The notes below the pieces were generated by a model that worked only from the letters and a program-made list of their open reading frames with translations, made no database searches and was not told where the DNA came from. Shown in pieces: positions 16,131-24,924 of a DNA stretch of 32,652 nt (the stretch's first letter is position 1; every line of letters begins with the position of its first letter). Both the position numbers and the translations under genes were made by a program. Origin of the DNA: an uncultured Alphaproteobacteria bacterium (GTDB taxonomy: Bacteria > Pseudomonadota > Alphaproteobacteria > HIMB59 > GCA-002718135); NCBI GenBank assembly GCA_902512325.1, contig CABXIT010000016.1:1-32652 (forward strand). The letters are read 5' to 3'.

Positions 16131-17066
16131 CTAAACTTTATATTTCTTTAATAACTTTTGTAAATCAATTAAAAAATTATCTCTTTGATTTGCTAGATTA
16201 CTAATAGATTTGTTTTTAGATTGCATTTTTGTTCCTTCTATAATTTTTTTCTTGAGATTATTTGTTAATTTTGGTGCCTTAAGTTTCGTCCATGGTAATT
16301 TTAAAGCAGGCTCGAACTGTTCAAGCATATGCTTCATGCCCATTTCGCCGCCAGCTAGATGGAAAGTCAAAAAAGTACCCATTAATGACCATCTGAGACC
16401 AGGACCATAAATTATAGCTTCATCAAGATCTTTTGTAGAAGCAAATCCTTCATTTATTATATGTAGTGATTCTCTCCACATAGATTCTTGTAATCGATCC
16501 GATAAATAACCTGGCAACTCCTTTTTTAAAATTAGAGTCTTCATACCAATTTTAGTATAAAATTTATTTGCCGCTACAACATTCACTTTTGCAGTTTTTT
16601 TACCAGGTACTATTTCAACTAAAGGTAAAAGATAAACAGGATTAAAGGGATGCGCTATTAATATCCTTTCTGGATGTTTAGCTTTGGATTGTATTTTGGA
16701 AGGCAATAGCCCTGATGAGCTAGAAGCAATAATTGAGCTTTTTTTAGTATGTAGACTTATTTCTGTTATTATCCTTATTTTCAATTTCTCATTTTCTGGA
16801 GCATTTTCTTGTATTAAATCTGCATCGGACACTGCTTCTTTTATTGAACTACAAAATTTTAATTGATTATCTATATTAATTTTTTTTTTATAAAATTTTT
16901 TTAATAATTGCTTTGTTCTTTTGATCTCATCTAATAAAAATTTTTTTTGTTTGTCACTTGGATCATAAACTTTAATTTGTTTATTATTAAATAAAAATCT
17001 TATAATCCACCCAGTACCAATAACTCCAGTTCCAACAACTGCAATTTTATTTATTGGGGATTGCAC
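16131..17066 (-). CDS. lcdH: L-carnitine 3-dehydrogenase-like 3-hydroxyacyl-CoA dehydrogenase-family enzyme
   Basis: A 311-residue member of the 3-hydroxyacyl-CoA dehydrogenase family. The NAD loop is VVGTGVIGTGW (10-20); the active-site stretch AHPFNPVYLLPLVEIVPG has the catalytic His139 and Asn142; SSSSGL (115-120) and QENAPE are the usual substrate-pocket segments. Length and single-domain form match stand-alone L-carnitine dehydrogenases such as Pseudomonas CdhA, not the rhizobial form fused to a thioesterase. The enzyme oxidises L-carnitine to 3-dehydrocarnitine in the cytosol. The identification rests on context as much as sequence: the gene lies three bases after the BKACE gene that would cleave the product, and a thioesterase is encoded just beyond. 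Confidence 0.85.
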   Translation of the reverse strand: MQSPINKIAVVGTGVIGTGWIIRFLFNNKQIKVYDPSDKQKKFLLDEIKRTKQLLKKFYKKKINIDNQLKFCSSIKEAVSDADLIQENAPENEKLKIRIITEISLHTKKSSIIASSSSGLLPSKIQSKAKHPERILIAHPFNPVYLLPLVEIVPGKKTAKVNVVAANKFYTKIGMKTLILKKELPGYLSDRLQESMWRESLHIINEGFASTKDLDEAIIYGPGLRWSLMGTFLTFHLAGGEMGMKHMLEQFEPALKLPWTKLKAPKLTNNLKKKIIEGTKMQSKNKSISNLANQRDNFLIDLQKLLKKYKV

Positions 17067-17069
17067 TTT

Positions 17070-17960
17070 TTAAAATTGTTTCTTTAGGTTTAATTTTCTT
17101 CTTGCTTGTTCCGGGTTAAGAATTTTTGCACCAAGATCATTAATAATTCTTGAAGATTTTTCAACTAATTGTGCATTTGATGCTAGCACACCTTTTTCTA
17201 AATATAAATTATCTTCTAATCCTACTCTAACGTTACCACCTAAAATAACAGATTGCGCAACCATAGGCATTTGATGTCTTCCAATTCCAAATCCAGCCCA
17301 GTTAGCCTCATCCGGGATCATATCTGCCATGACTTTCATTGAAGATGTATTTGCAGGTGCTCCCCAGGGAATTCCTAAGCAAATTTGATATAACGGAGGT
17401 GAATCAACCAAACCTTCTTTATAAAGCTGATTAGCAAACCATAAATGACCCATTTCAAAAGCTTCCATCTCCGGTTTTATTCCTAAGTCTTGCATTTTTT
17501 TTGCTGCAGCTCTTAATTGAACTGGCGTATGAATAAAAGTCATGTTTGAGTCACCAAAATTTAATGATCCACAGTCTAATGTGCAAATTTCCGGTAATAA
17601 CCCTTCAACATGTTCAAGTCTATCTAAGGCATGAATCATATCTGTATTAGGACCCACAGGATTAAGAGGATCTTTGCCTTCTCCAACTTCAAAATCACCA
17701 CCCATGCCAGTTGTAAAATTGATAATTACATCTGTATCTGAAGATCTAATTCTATCAGCTACTTCTTTATAATATTCAAACTTCCTACTTGGTTTACCAT
17801 CAGGTTCTCTTATATGAATATGGGCAACGGCTGCTCCTGCCTTTGCAGCTTCAATAGAAGCTTCAGCTATTTGCTTTGGAGTAATTGGAAGGTCAGGATG
17901 TTTGCTTACACTATCACCAGATCCAGTTACTGCACAACTAATTACAACTTCATTATTCAT
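17070..17960 (-). CDS. beta-Keto acid cleavage enzyme, probable dehydrocarnitine:acetyl-CoA cleavage (CdhC-type)
   Basis: A 296-residue BKACE-family (DUF849) protein. The zinc ligands are His47 and His49 ([10 protein letters not shown]), with the third, a Glu, in VGLEDNLYL near the C-terminus. [15 protein letters not shown] at the start and NFTTGMGGD (81-89) are family hallmarks. BKACE enzymes condense a beta-keto acid with acetyl-CoA and cleave it to acetoacetate plus a new CoA ester. With carnitine dehydrogenase encoded directly downstream and a thioesterase divergently upstream, the likely reaction is dehydrocarnitine to betainyl-CoA and acetoacetate, as in Pseudomonas. It is better conserved and slightly less AT-rich than its neighbours. 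It is the first gene of a three-gene operon. Confidence 0.92.
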   Translation of the reverse strand: MNNEVVISCAVTGSGDSVSKHPDLPITPKQIAEASIEAAKAGAAVAHIHIREPDGKPSRKFEYYKEVADRIRSSDTDVIINFTTGMGGDFEVGEGKDPLNPVGPNTDMIHALDRLEHVEGLLPEICTLDCGSLNFGDSNMTFIHTPVQLRAAAKKMQDLGIKPEMEAFEMGHLWFANQLYKEGLVDSPPLYQICLGIPWGAPANTSSMKVMADMIPDEANWAGFGIGRHQMPMVAQSVILGGNVRVGLEDNLYLEKGVLASNAQLVEKSSRIINDLGAKILNPEQARRKLNLKKQF

Positions 17961-18003
17961 TTTTCTAAAAAAATGATGTATCTCAGTTAAAGGAATTAAA
18001 CAA

Positions 18004-18471
18004 GTGTCTATATATCTAAAAACAGGAAAAGTTTTACCAGAGTGGACTGACTATAATGGTCATATGAATTTAGCATTTTATATTCATCTTTTTGACTCTT
18101 CATGGGAAGTGTTATTAGAGAAGTTTAATATTGGTGAAAATTCAGCAAAGAATGAAAAAAGAACTACTTTTGCTGTAGAATCTCATACTACTTATGACAT
18201 GGAAGTAAAAGTTAATGACGAAGTAGATATGAATTTACTTTTTTTAGATTTTGATAAAAAAAGATTAGTTTACAAATTAGAAATGATACATAAAAAAGAA
18301 AAATATCTCGCATCAACAACAGAAGTTTGTTCTTTGTATGTTGATTTAAGCACTAGAAAAGTAACTGAATTCGAAGATAATAAAAGAGATTTAATTCAGA
18401 ACTTTATCAATTTAAATAAAGAAAATTTTAATTCAGAAAACTTGCATCTTATAAATAAATTAAAAAAGTAA
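18004..18471 (+). CDS. Hot-dog thioesterase, probable betainyl-CoA thioesterase
   Basis: A 155-residue single hot-dog domain of the 4-hydroxybenzoyl-CoA thioesterase type. The motif [20 protein letters not shown] (12-31) supplies the catalytic Asp16 and the Gly-His-Met that caps the helix. The start is GTG at 18004, supported by AAGGA at 17990-17994 nine bases upstream. It is divergent from the BKACE gene (43 bases), whose product would be its substrate, so the expected reaction is betainyl-CoA to glycine betaine plus CoA, as for Pseudomonas CdhB. Sequence alone would allow other short acyl-CoA esters. It converges with the HD-domain gene with a one-base gap. Confidence 0.87.
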   Translation: MSIYLKTGKVLPEWTDYNGHMNLAFYIHLFDSSWEVLLEKFNIGENSAKNEKRTTFAVESHTTYDMEVKVNDEVDMNLLFLDFDKKRLVYKLEMIHKKEKYLASTTEVCSLYVDLSTRKVTEFEDNKRDLIQNFINLNKENFNSENLHLINKLKK

Positions 18472-18472
18472 T

Positions 18473-19042
18473 TTAAAGTCCAAGATAAACATGTTTGTGA
18501 GGATCTCTATTAAATATCCTATGCACCATTGGTATAAAATCTTCTAATTTTATAGTATCATAATTTGGATCAAATGAGTTTTGGTCATAAGTTTCACAAA
18601 ATTTAATTGTATCCTTAAAAAAAGGATGTCCGATATATTTGTCTCTTAAGTTTCTGTCTTGTCCATAATGGTGATTGTAATAATATGATTGAAAGAGTCC
18701 ATGTTGCTGGACGATCCAGTGAGTTTTTTCAGTTACAAATGGTCTCAAAACGGCTGCAGAAATTTCAGAGTGATTTAAAGGAGCTATTTCATCACCAATA
18801 TCATGAAGAAGAGATGCAACAATCATTTCTTCATCTGCATTATCTCGTAATGCTCTTGAGGCAGCTTGTAAGGAATGCTCCAATCTAGATACTTGATAGC
18901 CACCTAATGATGAGTCAAGATTTTTTAAGATACGAATTACTCTCTCTGCTGTACCCTCAATATATTTATCTTCAAATGCAACTAATAGATCATAATCTTC
19001 TTTATCTCCGTCTTTCATTTCAACAAATTTTACTTTTTCCAT
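18473..19042 (-). CDS. HD-domain protein of the PhnZ/TmpB mixed-valence diiron oxygenase type
   Basis: A 189-residue HD protein that keeps a full set of possible diiron ligands: His56 (RLEHSLQ), His80 and Asp81 (LLHDIGD), His91 (LNHSEIS), His114 (QQHGLF) and Asp153 (ETYDQNS). The LEHSLQ stretch and the 24-residue spacing to HD match PhnZ, the oxygenase that cleaves the C-P bond of hydroxylated aminoethylphosphonate; TmpB does the same for the trimethylammonio analogue, giving glycine betaine and phosphate. The Tyr/Glu pair that gates iron in PhnZ is not conserved in ungapped alignment (Leu46, Tyr49). So function could be oxygenase on a betaine-like phosphonate or alcohol, or a plain phosphohydrolase. 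It is the last gene of the aminotransferase-MFS-GNAT unit, one base after the GNAT stop. Confidence 0.75.
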   Translation of the reverse strand: MEKVKFVEMKDGDKEDYDLLVAFEDKYIEGTAERVIRILKNLDSSLGGYQVSRLEHSLQAASRALRDNADEEMIVASLLHDIGDEIAPLNHSEISAAVLRPFVTEKTHWIVQQHGLFQSYYYNHHYGQDRNLRDKYIGHPFFKDTIKFCETYDQNSFDPNYDTIKLEDFIPMVHRIFNRDPHKHVYLGL

Positions 19043-19043
19043 A

Positions 19044-19493
19044 TTATATCTCTAAATAATAATTATAATATTCTCTGTCTCTTTCGTAATCAAGAGATTC
19101 ATATAAAGACTGGGCTTTTTTATTATTAATGGCTGTAGATAATTCAACTATATTAATTCCTTTTTTTAATGCATAATCTTTTGCTTTTAACATTAGATTT
19201 CTACCAATTCCTATTTTTCTATATTTTTTATGTACATAAAGGTCATATAAAATTAATTTTTTATTAATATTTAATGAATCAAAAGTTTCATATAGTTGAA
19301 CAAAACCAGCCCCCTCTAACTTATTTGAATAACAAATAAAAATAGTGGATTCTTTTTTTAATATTCTTTGCTTAATATAATTTGTTGATGCTTTTAGGTT
19401 TGATTTATATTTATAAAATTGTCTATATAAATTAAATAAATACCCAACATCTTTTATATGTTTAGAAGTTGCTTTTATGACTTTAAAATTCAT
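19044..19493 (-). CDS. GNAT-family N-acetyltransferase
   Basis: A small GNAT of 149 residues from the start I prefer, the ATG at 19493, which overlaps the stop of the MFS gene as ATGA and begins MNFKVIKATSKHIKDVGYLF as GNATs normally do. A longer frame begins at 19535, but its first 14 residues would lie wholly inside the MFS gene and do not resemble the fold. The acetyl-CoA loop is YRKIGIGRNLM, preceded by LYDLYVHKKYR and followed by VELSTAINNKKAQSLYESLDY, all typical. It acetylates an amine, substrate unknown. Co-translation with an MFS transporter and an aminotransferase suggests acetylation of an amine handled by that operon. Confidence 0.85.
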   Translation of the reverse strand: MNFKVIKATSKHIKDVGYLFNLYRQFYKYKSNLKASTNYIKQRILKKESTIFICYSNKLEGAGFVQLYETFDSLNINKKLILYDLYVHKKYRKIGIGRNLMLKAKDYALKKGINIVELSTAINNKKAQSLYESLDYERDREYYNYYLEI

Positions 19494-20668
19494 TTTTTTT
19501 GAAAGAATGATCTGATTACACCAAATAATATACAAGCAATTACAAAACTTGACAAAGTATAAATAAATCCAGAATTTCCATATATATTCATATTAAACCC
19601 AACTATTATTGGGCCTAAATATTCCCCTATTTCATAAATAATTATAAAAAGTGATGTAGCAAAAGCTATATCTCTCACATTAATTCTCTCTCCTAAATAA
19701 GCAAGTGTTACAGTATAAAGGCTAGTAGATGCAAAGCCACTTATCATTAGAGCGAGAATTATTACATAAGCATTCGAATTAGAGAAGTTTAACAATATTA
19801 ACCAACAAATATGAGAAAATAGAAGTAAAAAAATAATTATTCTTTTATTAAAATTATCAGACAAAGCTCCTATAAAAGGCTGACAGAGCACACCAAATAT
19901 TCCACCTACAAATATATACAGTCCGATTTGTTTATCTGTAAATAAATCATTGATCATAAAAGCAGGGAACAAAGCTAAAAAAGAAGAATCTTCTATTCCA
20001 GCACAAAATATAGCAAAAAATACAAAAGGAGAAATTGTAAGTATTGAGAATTTCATCTTAGAAGATTGTTCTGGAATAATAACTTGGTTAACAAATTTCT
20101 TTATACTTATTAGGCTTATAATTTTAAATCCTACAAGTAATATACACGCTATTAATGGTATCTTACCTGATGTTCCAAGTATTCCAACAATGAGTGGACC
20201 AAGTGCCAATCCCGTTGTTACAGATGAGTTATAAATACCTATAGATTTACCTCTATTAGAATTATTAGATACAATATTAACCCAAGTATCCATTGTCATC
20301 CATGTTAGACCACCCATAATACCGAATATAAAAAAACAAAATGATAAATTTATTGGATTAAAAAACTCAAGCATTAATATAATTAATACCCCTTGGGTTA
20401 CAGTTGAAATAAAAATTATTTTATAAAAGCCAAATTTTTTTAAAAGTTTAGTTACAAAAAATCCTGAAAATATTAATCCTAAAGGGCCAAAAGAAGCCAC
20501 TAAACCAATTATAAATTCTGAATAACCTGCATATTTTTGAAGTATTACTAATACAGTATAAAAATAACTAATTATTATTCCTGTGCAAAAGGCTACTAAT
20601 GATAAATATTTTATACTCGAGTTTACAATATTAAAGTCTAAATAGTTTTTTAAACTATTTAAAATCAT
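19490..20668 (-). CDS. MFS transporter
   Basis: A 392-residue major facilitator with twelve predicted membrane segments in two halves. A central cytoplasmic loop near residue 190-205 (KKFVNQVIIPEQSSKMK) divides them, and loop motifs such as TKLLKKFGFYK after helix 2 and GALSDNFNKR after helix 8 match the conserved MFS loop. The family covers sugars, organic anions and drugs; import or export direction cannot be read. The gene starts within the aminotransferase stop (ATGA) and ends within the GNAT start (ATGA), so it is the middle of a tightly coupled operon and probably moves the amine substrate or its product. Confidence 0.88.
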   Translation of the reverse strand: MILNSLKNYLDFNIVNSSIKYLSLVAFCTGIIISYFYTVLVILQKYAGYSEFIIGLVASFGPLGLIFSGFFVTKLLKKFGFYKIIFISTVTQGVLIILMLEFFNPINLSFCFFIFGIMGGLTWMTMDTWVNIVSNNSNRGKSIGIYNSSVTTGLALGPLIVGILGTSGKIPLIACILLVGFKIISLISIKKFVNQVIIPEQSSKMKFSILTISPFVFFAIFCAGIEDSSFLALFPAFMINDLFTDKQIGLYIFVGGIFGVLCQPFIGALSDNFNKRIIIFLLLFSHICWLILLNFSNSNAYVIILALMISGFASTSLYTVTLAYLGERINVRDIAFATSLFIIIYEIGEYLGPIIVGFNMNIYGNSGFIYTLSSFVIACILFGVIRSFFQKK

Positions 20669-22047
20669 TTATTTTGTGACCAGAGCCCCTCGTTTTTTAA
20701 TTGATAAATTGTGTTTGAAATTGCTTGATATAACTTTTCTGTAAGTTCATTAATTTGCTCTTTATTTATAATCAGAGCAGGGGAGAGAACGCATATGTGA
20801 TATAGAGGTCTAATTATGAGACCTAATTTAATTGACTCTTCATCAATTCTAGATCCTATTGCTTTATCTAAAACTAGCGCTTCTTTGCTGTCTTTATTAA
20901 TTACACATTCTATACCAGCCATAAGACCTTTGCCTCTTATATCTCCGACTATTGGGAGCTCATATAATGAGTTAAGTTTTTCAAAAAAATAGGGTTCAAT
21001 TTCTTTTACATGTTCCAAAATTTTATCTCTTTGAAGTATTTCTATATTTTTTAGTGCTGCTGCACAACACGCTGGGTGACCAGAGTAAGTATATCCATGA
21101 AAAAACAAAGATGAGTCATTTTTTAAATCAGCTATCAACTTATTTGAAAACAAAACCGCTCCTAAAGGCAAATATCCTGAAGTAATCCCTTTGGCACAAG
21201 TAATAATATCTGGCACAACTCCAAAAATTTCTTCTGAAGAGAAAAAATGACCCAGTCGGCCAAATCCAGTTACTACTTCATCTGCTATAAAAATTATTTC
21301 ATTTTTTTTACATACATCATAGATTTTTTTAAAATATCCATCAGGTGGTACTATACATCCTCCAGATGCGAGAACAGGTTCAGCAATAAAAGCTGCAACA
21401 TTTTCAGAGCCTAGTTCTTCAATTTTTTGTTCAAATTCTTTTACTAATTCGTCACAGAAATCTTCAACAGTTTGATCTTTTTTCCTTCTATAGGGTAAAG
21501 GGGAACTTAAATGATGGATAAAATTTTTTTCAAAATCAAAATTATTTTTCTCTCTATCCTTACCTGTAATTGATCCAGTTAAATATGTACTACCATGGTA
21601 GGCTTTATCCCTCGTAATAATATGCTTTTTATTACGCCTTCCTAATATATTATTATAAAACATTACAAATCTTAGTGCCGTCTCATTAGCTGTTGATCCA
21701 TCAGAGGTAAAAAAAACTGTATTTAAATCTCCTGGAGAAATATCTGCTAATACTGAAGCTAATTCTGCAGAAACTTCAGTTGATTCAGAAAATGGACTAC
21801 AATAATCCATTTTTTCAATTTGATTTTTAATAGCTTCACCAATTTCTTTATTTCCATGACCAATATTATTACACCACATTCCACCTGGACCATCGATGAA
21901 TTTATTACCATTCTCATCATATAAATAAATATTGTCTGATTTAGTTATTAATTTTCTATTATAAGTACCTCTGCTGTTAAAATCTTCATAAGGGTGAAGT
22001 ACAAGTTTGTCTTTTTCGAATATTTCAGAGATATAATCATTTTTCAT
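20665..22047 (-). CDS. Class III PLP-dependent aminotransferase (omega-amino acid type)
   Basis: A 460-residue class III (ornithine/GABA-type) aminotransferase. PLP contacts are GST (117-119) for the phosphate, AYHGST (149-154) for ring stacking, Asp256 in IADEVVTGFGR and the Schiff-base Lys286 in TCAKGITSGYLPLG. DGPGGMWCNNIGHG near 52-65 is typical of the subgroup acting on omega-amino acids, polyamines or taurine with pyruvate as acceptor. It would turn a terminal amine into an aldehyde. First gene of the four-gene operon with MFS, GNAT and HD genes. A promoter and a palindromic operator lie directly upstream. Substrate not resolved; a polyamine or aminobutyrate derivative is my best guess from context. 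Confidence 0.9.
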   Translation of the reverse strand: MKNDYISEIFEKDKLVLHPYEDFNSRGTYNRKLITKSDNIYLYDENGNKFIDGPGGMWCNNIGHGNKEIGEAIKNQIEKMDYCSPFSESTEVSAELASVLADISPGDLNTVFFTSDGSTANETALRFVMFYNNILGRRNKKHIITRDKAYHGSTYLTGSITGKDREKNNFDFEKNFIHHLSSPLPYRRKKDQTVEDFCDELVKEFEQKIEELGSENVAAFIAEPVLASGGCIVPPDGYFKKIYDVCKKNEIIFIADEVVTGFGRLGHFFSSEEIFGVVPDIITCAKGITSGYLPLGAVLFSNKLIADLKNDSSLFFHGYTYSGHPACCAAALKNIEILQRDKILEHVKEIEPYFFEKLNSLYELPIVGDIRGKGLMAGIECVINKDSKEALVLDKAIGSRIDEESIKLGLIIRPLYHICVLSPALIINKEQINELTEKLYQAISNTIYQLKNEGLWSQNK

Positions 22048-22056
22048 TGTAAAAAT

Positions 22057-22085
22057 ATAATATCATTCGCTGAATAAGCATTCAA
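22057..22085 (-). promoter_or_regulatory. Promoter with embedded BetI/TetR-like operator before the aminotransferase operon
   Basis: Reading the minus strand, TTGAAT (22085-22080) and TATTAT (22062-22057) are 17 bases apart and form a good sigma70 promoter; the transcript would start a few bases before the ATG at 22047. Overlapping its -35 and spacer is the inverted repeat TGAAT-AAGC-ATTCA (22071-22084). Fourteen of fifteen bases of TGAATNAGCATTCAA match the palindrome upstream of the FAD oxidoreductase operon at 30398. A repressor bound there would block RNA polymerase directly. Confidence 0.6.
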
Positions 22086-22104
22086 TGAAAATTAAATTTT
22101 TTTA

Positions 22105-22881
22105 TTACTTATCTTGCCATTTAGGGTCAGTTTTTTTCACAAATGAAGAAGCTCCTTCTTTTAAATCCTGACTTCCATAAACCTTTTTAACAGTTTCCAA
22201 TGATCTTAAAATTTCAAAAGAAGGAATCTCTTTTTCATTCTCTGTTTCACGCAAAACTTCTTTTATTGATGAATAAATTAAATTAGGTCCATTTGAAATT
22301 TTTTCTGCTACTTCCCAGGCTCTTTTTACTAAATCATCTTTATTAACAATTTCATTTATTAAACCCCAATGTTTAGCTTCCTTAGTATCCATCCATCTTC
22401 CAGTCATTAAAAACTCTACTGCTACGTGATAAGGAATTCTTCTTCTTAATTTTATTGTAGCTGCATCTGCTACAACTCCTACATTAATTTCAGGTAAAGC
22501 AAATGTTGCATGCTCAGATGCTATAATAATATCTGCTGAAATCATTATTTCAAAACCACCACCACAAGCAATACCATTTACAGCAGCAATAATAGGTTTA
22601 TTCATATTTGGTAATTCTTGCAAACCACCAAATCCTCCAACACCATAATCAGCATCCGCTGCTTCCCCCTCATTAACAGCCTTAAGATCCCATCCTGCTG
22701 AAAAAAATTTTTCTCCACCACCGGTAATAATAGCTACTTTAAGATTAGGATTATCTCTAAAGTCAGAAAATATGTCACCTAATATTATGCTTGTTTTAGC
22801 ATCGATGGCATTAGCTTTTGGTCGATCAATAGTGACTTCTAAGATTGCCCCTTCAATTTTTGTTTTAACTGGTTTATCCAT
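22105..22881 (-). CDS. caiD: Carnitinyl-CoA dehydratase (CaiD-like crotonase)
   Basis: A 258-residue crotonase that aligns without gaps to E. coli CaiD over about the first 140 residues, including LDR/IDR-PKANAIDAKTS, AIITG-GEKFFSAGWDLKA and the EGEA-DAD-G-GGF run. The two catalytic glutamates fall at the same numbers as in CaiD, Glu111 (GGGFE) and Glu131 (FALPE). It interconverts crotonobetainyl-CoA and L-carnitinyl-CoA. After residue 137 the E. coli PDSGG segment is replaced by ADAATIKLRRRIP, as I recall for alphaproteobacterial CaiD-like proteins. Adjacent synthetase and acyl-CoA dehydrogenase genes supply the steps before it, so here it probably works in the hydration direction from gamma-butyrobetaine. 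It is the last gene of a six-gene operon. Confidence 0.87.
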   Translation of the reverse strand: MDKPVKTKIEGAILEVTIDRPKANAIDAKTSIILGDIFSDFRDNPNLKVAIITGGGEKFFSAGWDLKAVNEGEAADADYGVGGFGGLQELPNMNKPIIAAVNGIACGGGFEIMISADIIIASEHATFALPEINVGVVADAATIKLRRRIPYHVAVEFLMTGRWMDTKEAKHWGLINEIVNKDDLVKRAWEVAEKISNGPNLIYSSIKEVLRETENEKEIPSFEILRSLETVKKVYGSQDLKEGASSFVKKTDPKWQDK

Positions 22882-24921
22882 CTAATCTTCAAAATAATGT
22901 ATTAATGCATCAGCAGCAAATACACCTTTTCCTTTTTCACATACTATTAATGGATTTATATCAACTTCTGAAATGTTATTTGAATTTTTTTCAGCAAAAT
23001 TTGCTATTTTTAATATAGTATTTATTAGAGAGTCTACATCCCCACCTTTTTTTCCTCTAAAACCAAATAATATTTTGCTAAACTTTAGTTTTTTTATTTC
23101 ATCTAATATTAGTTTTTTATTTAAAGGTAAAAGGAGTGTAGTCGTTTCTTTAAATAATTCAGTATATATACCGCCCGCTCCTAAAATTATTGTAGGTCCG
23201 AATAGGTTATCATTTTTTATACCTATGATCATTTCAAAGACACTGTCAGTTATCATTTTTTCAATAAGGATATTGTCATTAAATTTATTAGTTTTTTGTT
23301 TTAATTGTTTTTCATTATTAATATTAATTATAACGCCGCCAATTTCAGTTTTATGAAAAACTGTATTTGAATTTATTTTTGCCACTAAAGGAAATCCAAT
23401 TTTTTTATAATCACGCAATATATTTTTTTTATTTGTAATTAAAGATTTTGGCACTGAGATGCCATATTTTTTAATAAGTAACTTTGATTCATGTTCCGAG
23501 TATGTTTTTGTTTTCTTTTTAATATTCTCCATTTTTTTTGGAATTTTTATATCAACAAAATTTTTCCATGACTTTGCAATTTTTATTGAATTACTTATGG
23601 CTAATAAACTTTCTGACATACCTTGAAGAGGTACAACTCCTGATTTAAGACATTCTTCTCTTAAATATTTTGGAAGAGTATCTGAAAGTGAAGAAATGAT
23701 TACTCCATTTTTTTTTGTTTTTGAAGACTTGATAAATTTACTAACTATTGCATCCCATTCTTCAGTGTCACAATCTTCTATATTTGGAAAGTCTAACATT
23801 AGCGCAATTAAACCAAAATTTGTTTTGAATATTAATCTAAATGTTTTTTCTAACTGTTTTGGATCATTCCAATTGTATGTTTGTAGATCAAATGGATTTG
23901 AGATTATAACACTTGGGTGGTTAACTTTTTTTAAATCATTTTTTATTTTTGGAGGTATTTTTCCGAAATTTAATGATAATTTTTCAGCTACGTCTCCTAT
24001 CATAGCCATATCACCTCCAGATGGTCCCATGATTGAAATTTTATCTTTAGTTATTGCTCCATGCGTGTGAAATAGTTTTAAACTTTCGCACAACTCTCCT
24101 AATGTATTGCATCTTGCCACGCCCATTCTTTGAAATAAAGAATCATAAATATCCTCTTTTCCACTAAGTGCCCCAGTATGGGTTAGAATTGTTTCAGATG
24201 CAATTTTAGATCTACCTACCTTAACTATTGCTATAGGTATTTTTTTTGATCTAGATTTTTTAAATACTTTTGTTAATTTTTCAGCATTCGTAAAACTTTC
24301 TGCATAAATTCCAATAGCAGTTATTCTGCTATCATCCAGAACATAATTAATAGCATCTTCTATAGTTAGTTGTGCCTGGTTACCGAGGGAAATAATATAA
24401 CCAATTGGTAAAGATCTATTATTAAAACTGATTGTATTACCAATAGTCCCACTTTGACAAATAATAGCAACACCCTTTTTAGTTGTTTTGCCTGCTACCT
24501 GATCAGACCAAACAGAAACTTTATCCAAATAATTTATAAAACCATAACAATTAGGTCCAAGGAATGGCATCTTACCAGCATTGGAAATTAGTTCATTAGT
24601 TTTATTGGTACCTTCTTTAGAATTAAGTTCAGAGAATCTAGATGCTAAACAAACCGTTCCACCAACGCCAATTTCAGCAATTTCTTTAATTAATTTTATA
24701 GTTAAATCACTTGATACAGCAAGATAAACACAATCCGGCACTTCAGGAAGATCTTTAATATTTTTATAATATTTTTTTGTTTTGGAGCTTTTACGAGAAG
24801 GATTTATATGCCAAATTTTACCTTCATAACCAATAGTCTTGTTACCGTCGTAAACAAAATCGGCCCAATAACCACCGATTATAGCAAGACTTTTTGGTCT
24901 AAAAAGTTTTTTTAAGTCCAA
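22882..24921 (-). CDS. Fused ADP-forming (NDP-forming) acyl-CoA synthetase
   Basis: A 679-residue protein joining, in order, a CoA-binding Rossmann domain (1-130, with LFRPKSLAIIGG), a succinyl-CoA-synthetase-like flavodoxin domain (150-290), a second ligase domain (to about 450) and an ATP-grasp domain (about 470-679). The phosphorylated histidine is His248 in LTHTGALSG. Such enzymes make acyl-CoA from acid, CoA and ATP with release of ADP and phosphate. Its place between acyl-CoA dehydrogenase and CaiD suggests it activates gamma-butyrobetaine or carnitine, the job done by AMP-forming CaiC or CoA-transferase CaiB in enterobacteria. ADP-forming activation costs one phosphate bond rather than two, and is reversible, so it could also release carnitine from carnitinyl-CoA. 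Confidence 0.88.
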   Translation of the reverse strand: MDLKKLFRPKSLAIIGGYWADFVYDGNKTIGYEGKIWHINPSRKSSKTKKYYKNIKDLPEVPDCVYLAVSSDLTIKLIKEIAEIGVGGTVCLASRFSELNSKEGTNKTNELISNAGKMPFLGPNCYGFINYLDKVSVWSDQVAGKTTKKGVAIICQSGTIGNTISFNNRSLPIGYIISLGNQAQLTIEDAINYVLDDSRITAIGIYAESFTNAEKLTKVFKKSRSKKIPIAIVKVGRSKIASETILTHTGALSGKEDIYDSLFQRMGVARCNTLGELCESLKLFHTHGAITKDKISIMGPSGGDMAMIGDVAEKLSLNFGKIPPKIKNDLKKVNHPSVIISNPFDLQTYNWNDPKQLEKTFRLIFKTNFGLIALMLDFPNIEDCDTEEWDAIVSKFIKSSKTKKNGVIISSLSDTLPKYLREECLKSGVVPLQGMSESLLAISNSIKIAKSWKNFVDIKIPKKMENIKKKTKTYSEHESKLLIKKYGISVPKSLITNKKNILRDYKKIGFPLVAKINSNTVFHKTEIGGVIININNEKQLKQKTNKFNDNILIEKMITDSVFEMIIGIKNDNLFGPTIILGAGGIYTELFKETTTLLLPLNKKLILDEIKKLKFSKILFGFRGKKGGDVDSLINTILKIANFAEKNSNNISEVDINPLIVCEKGKGVFAADALIHYFED

Positions 24922-24924
24922 AGA

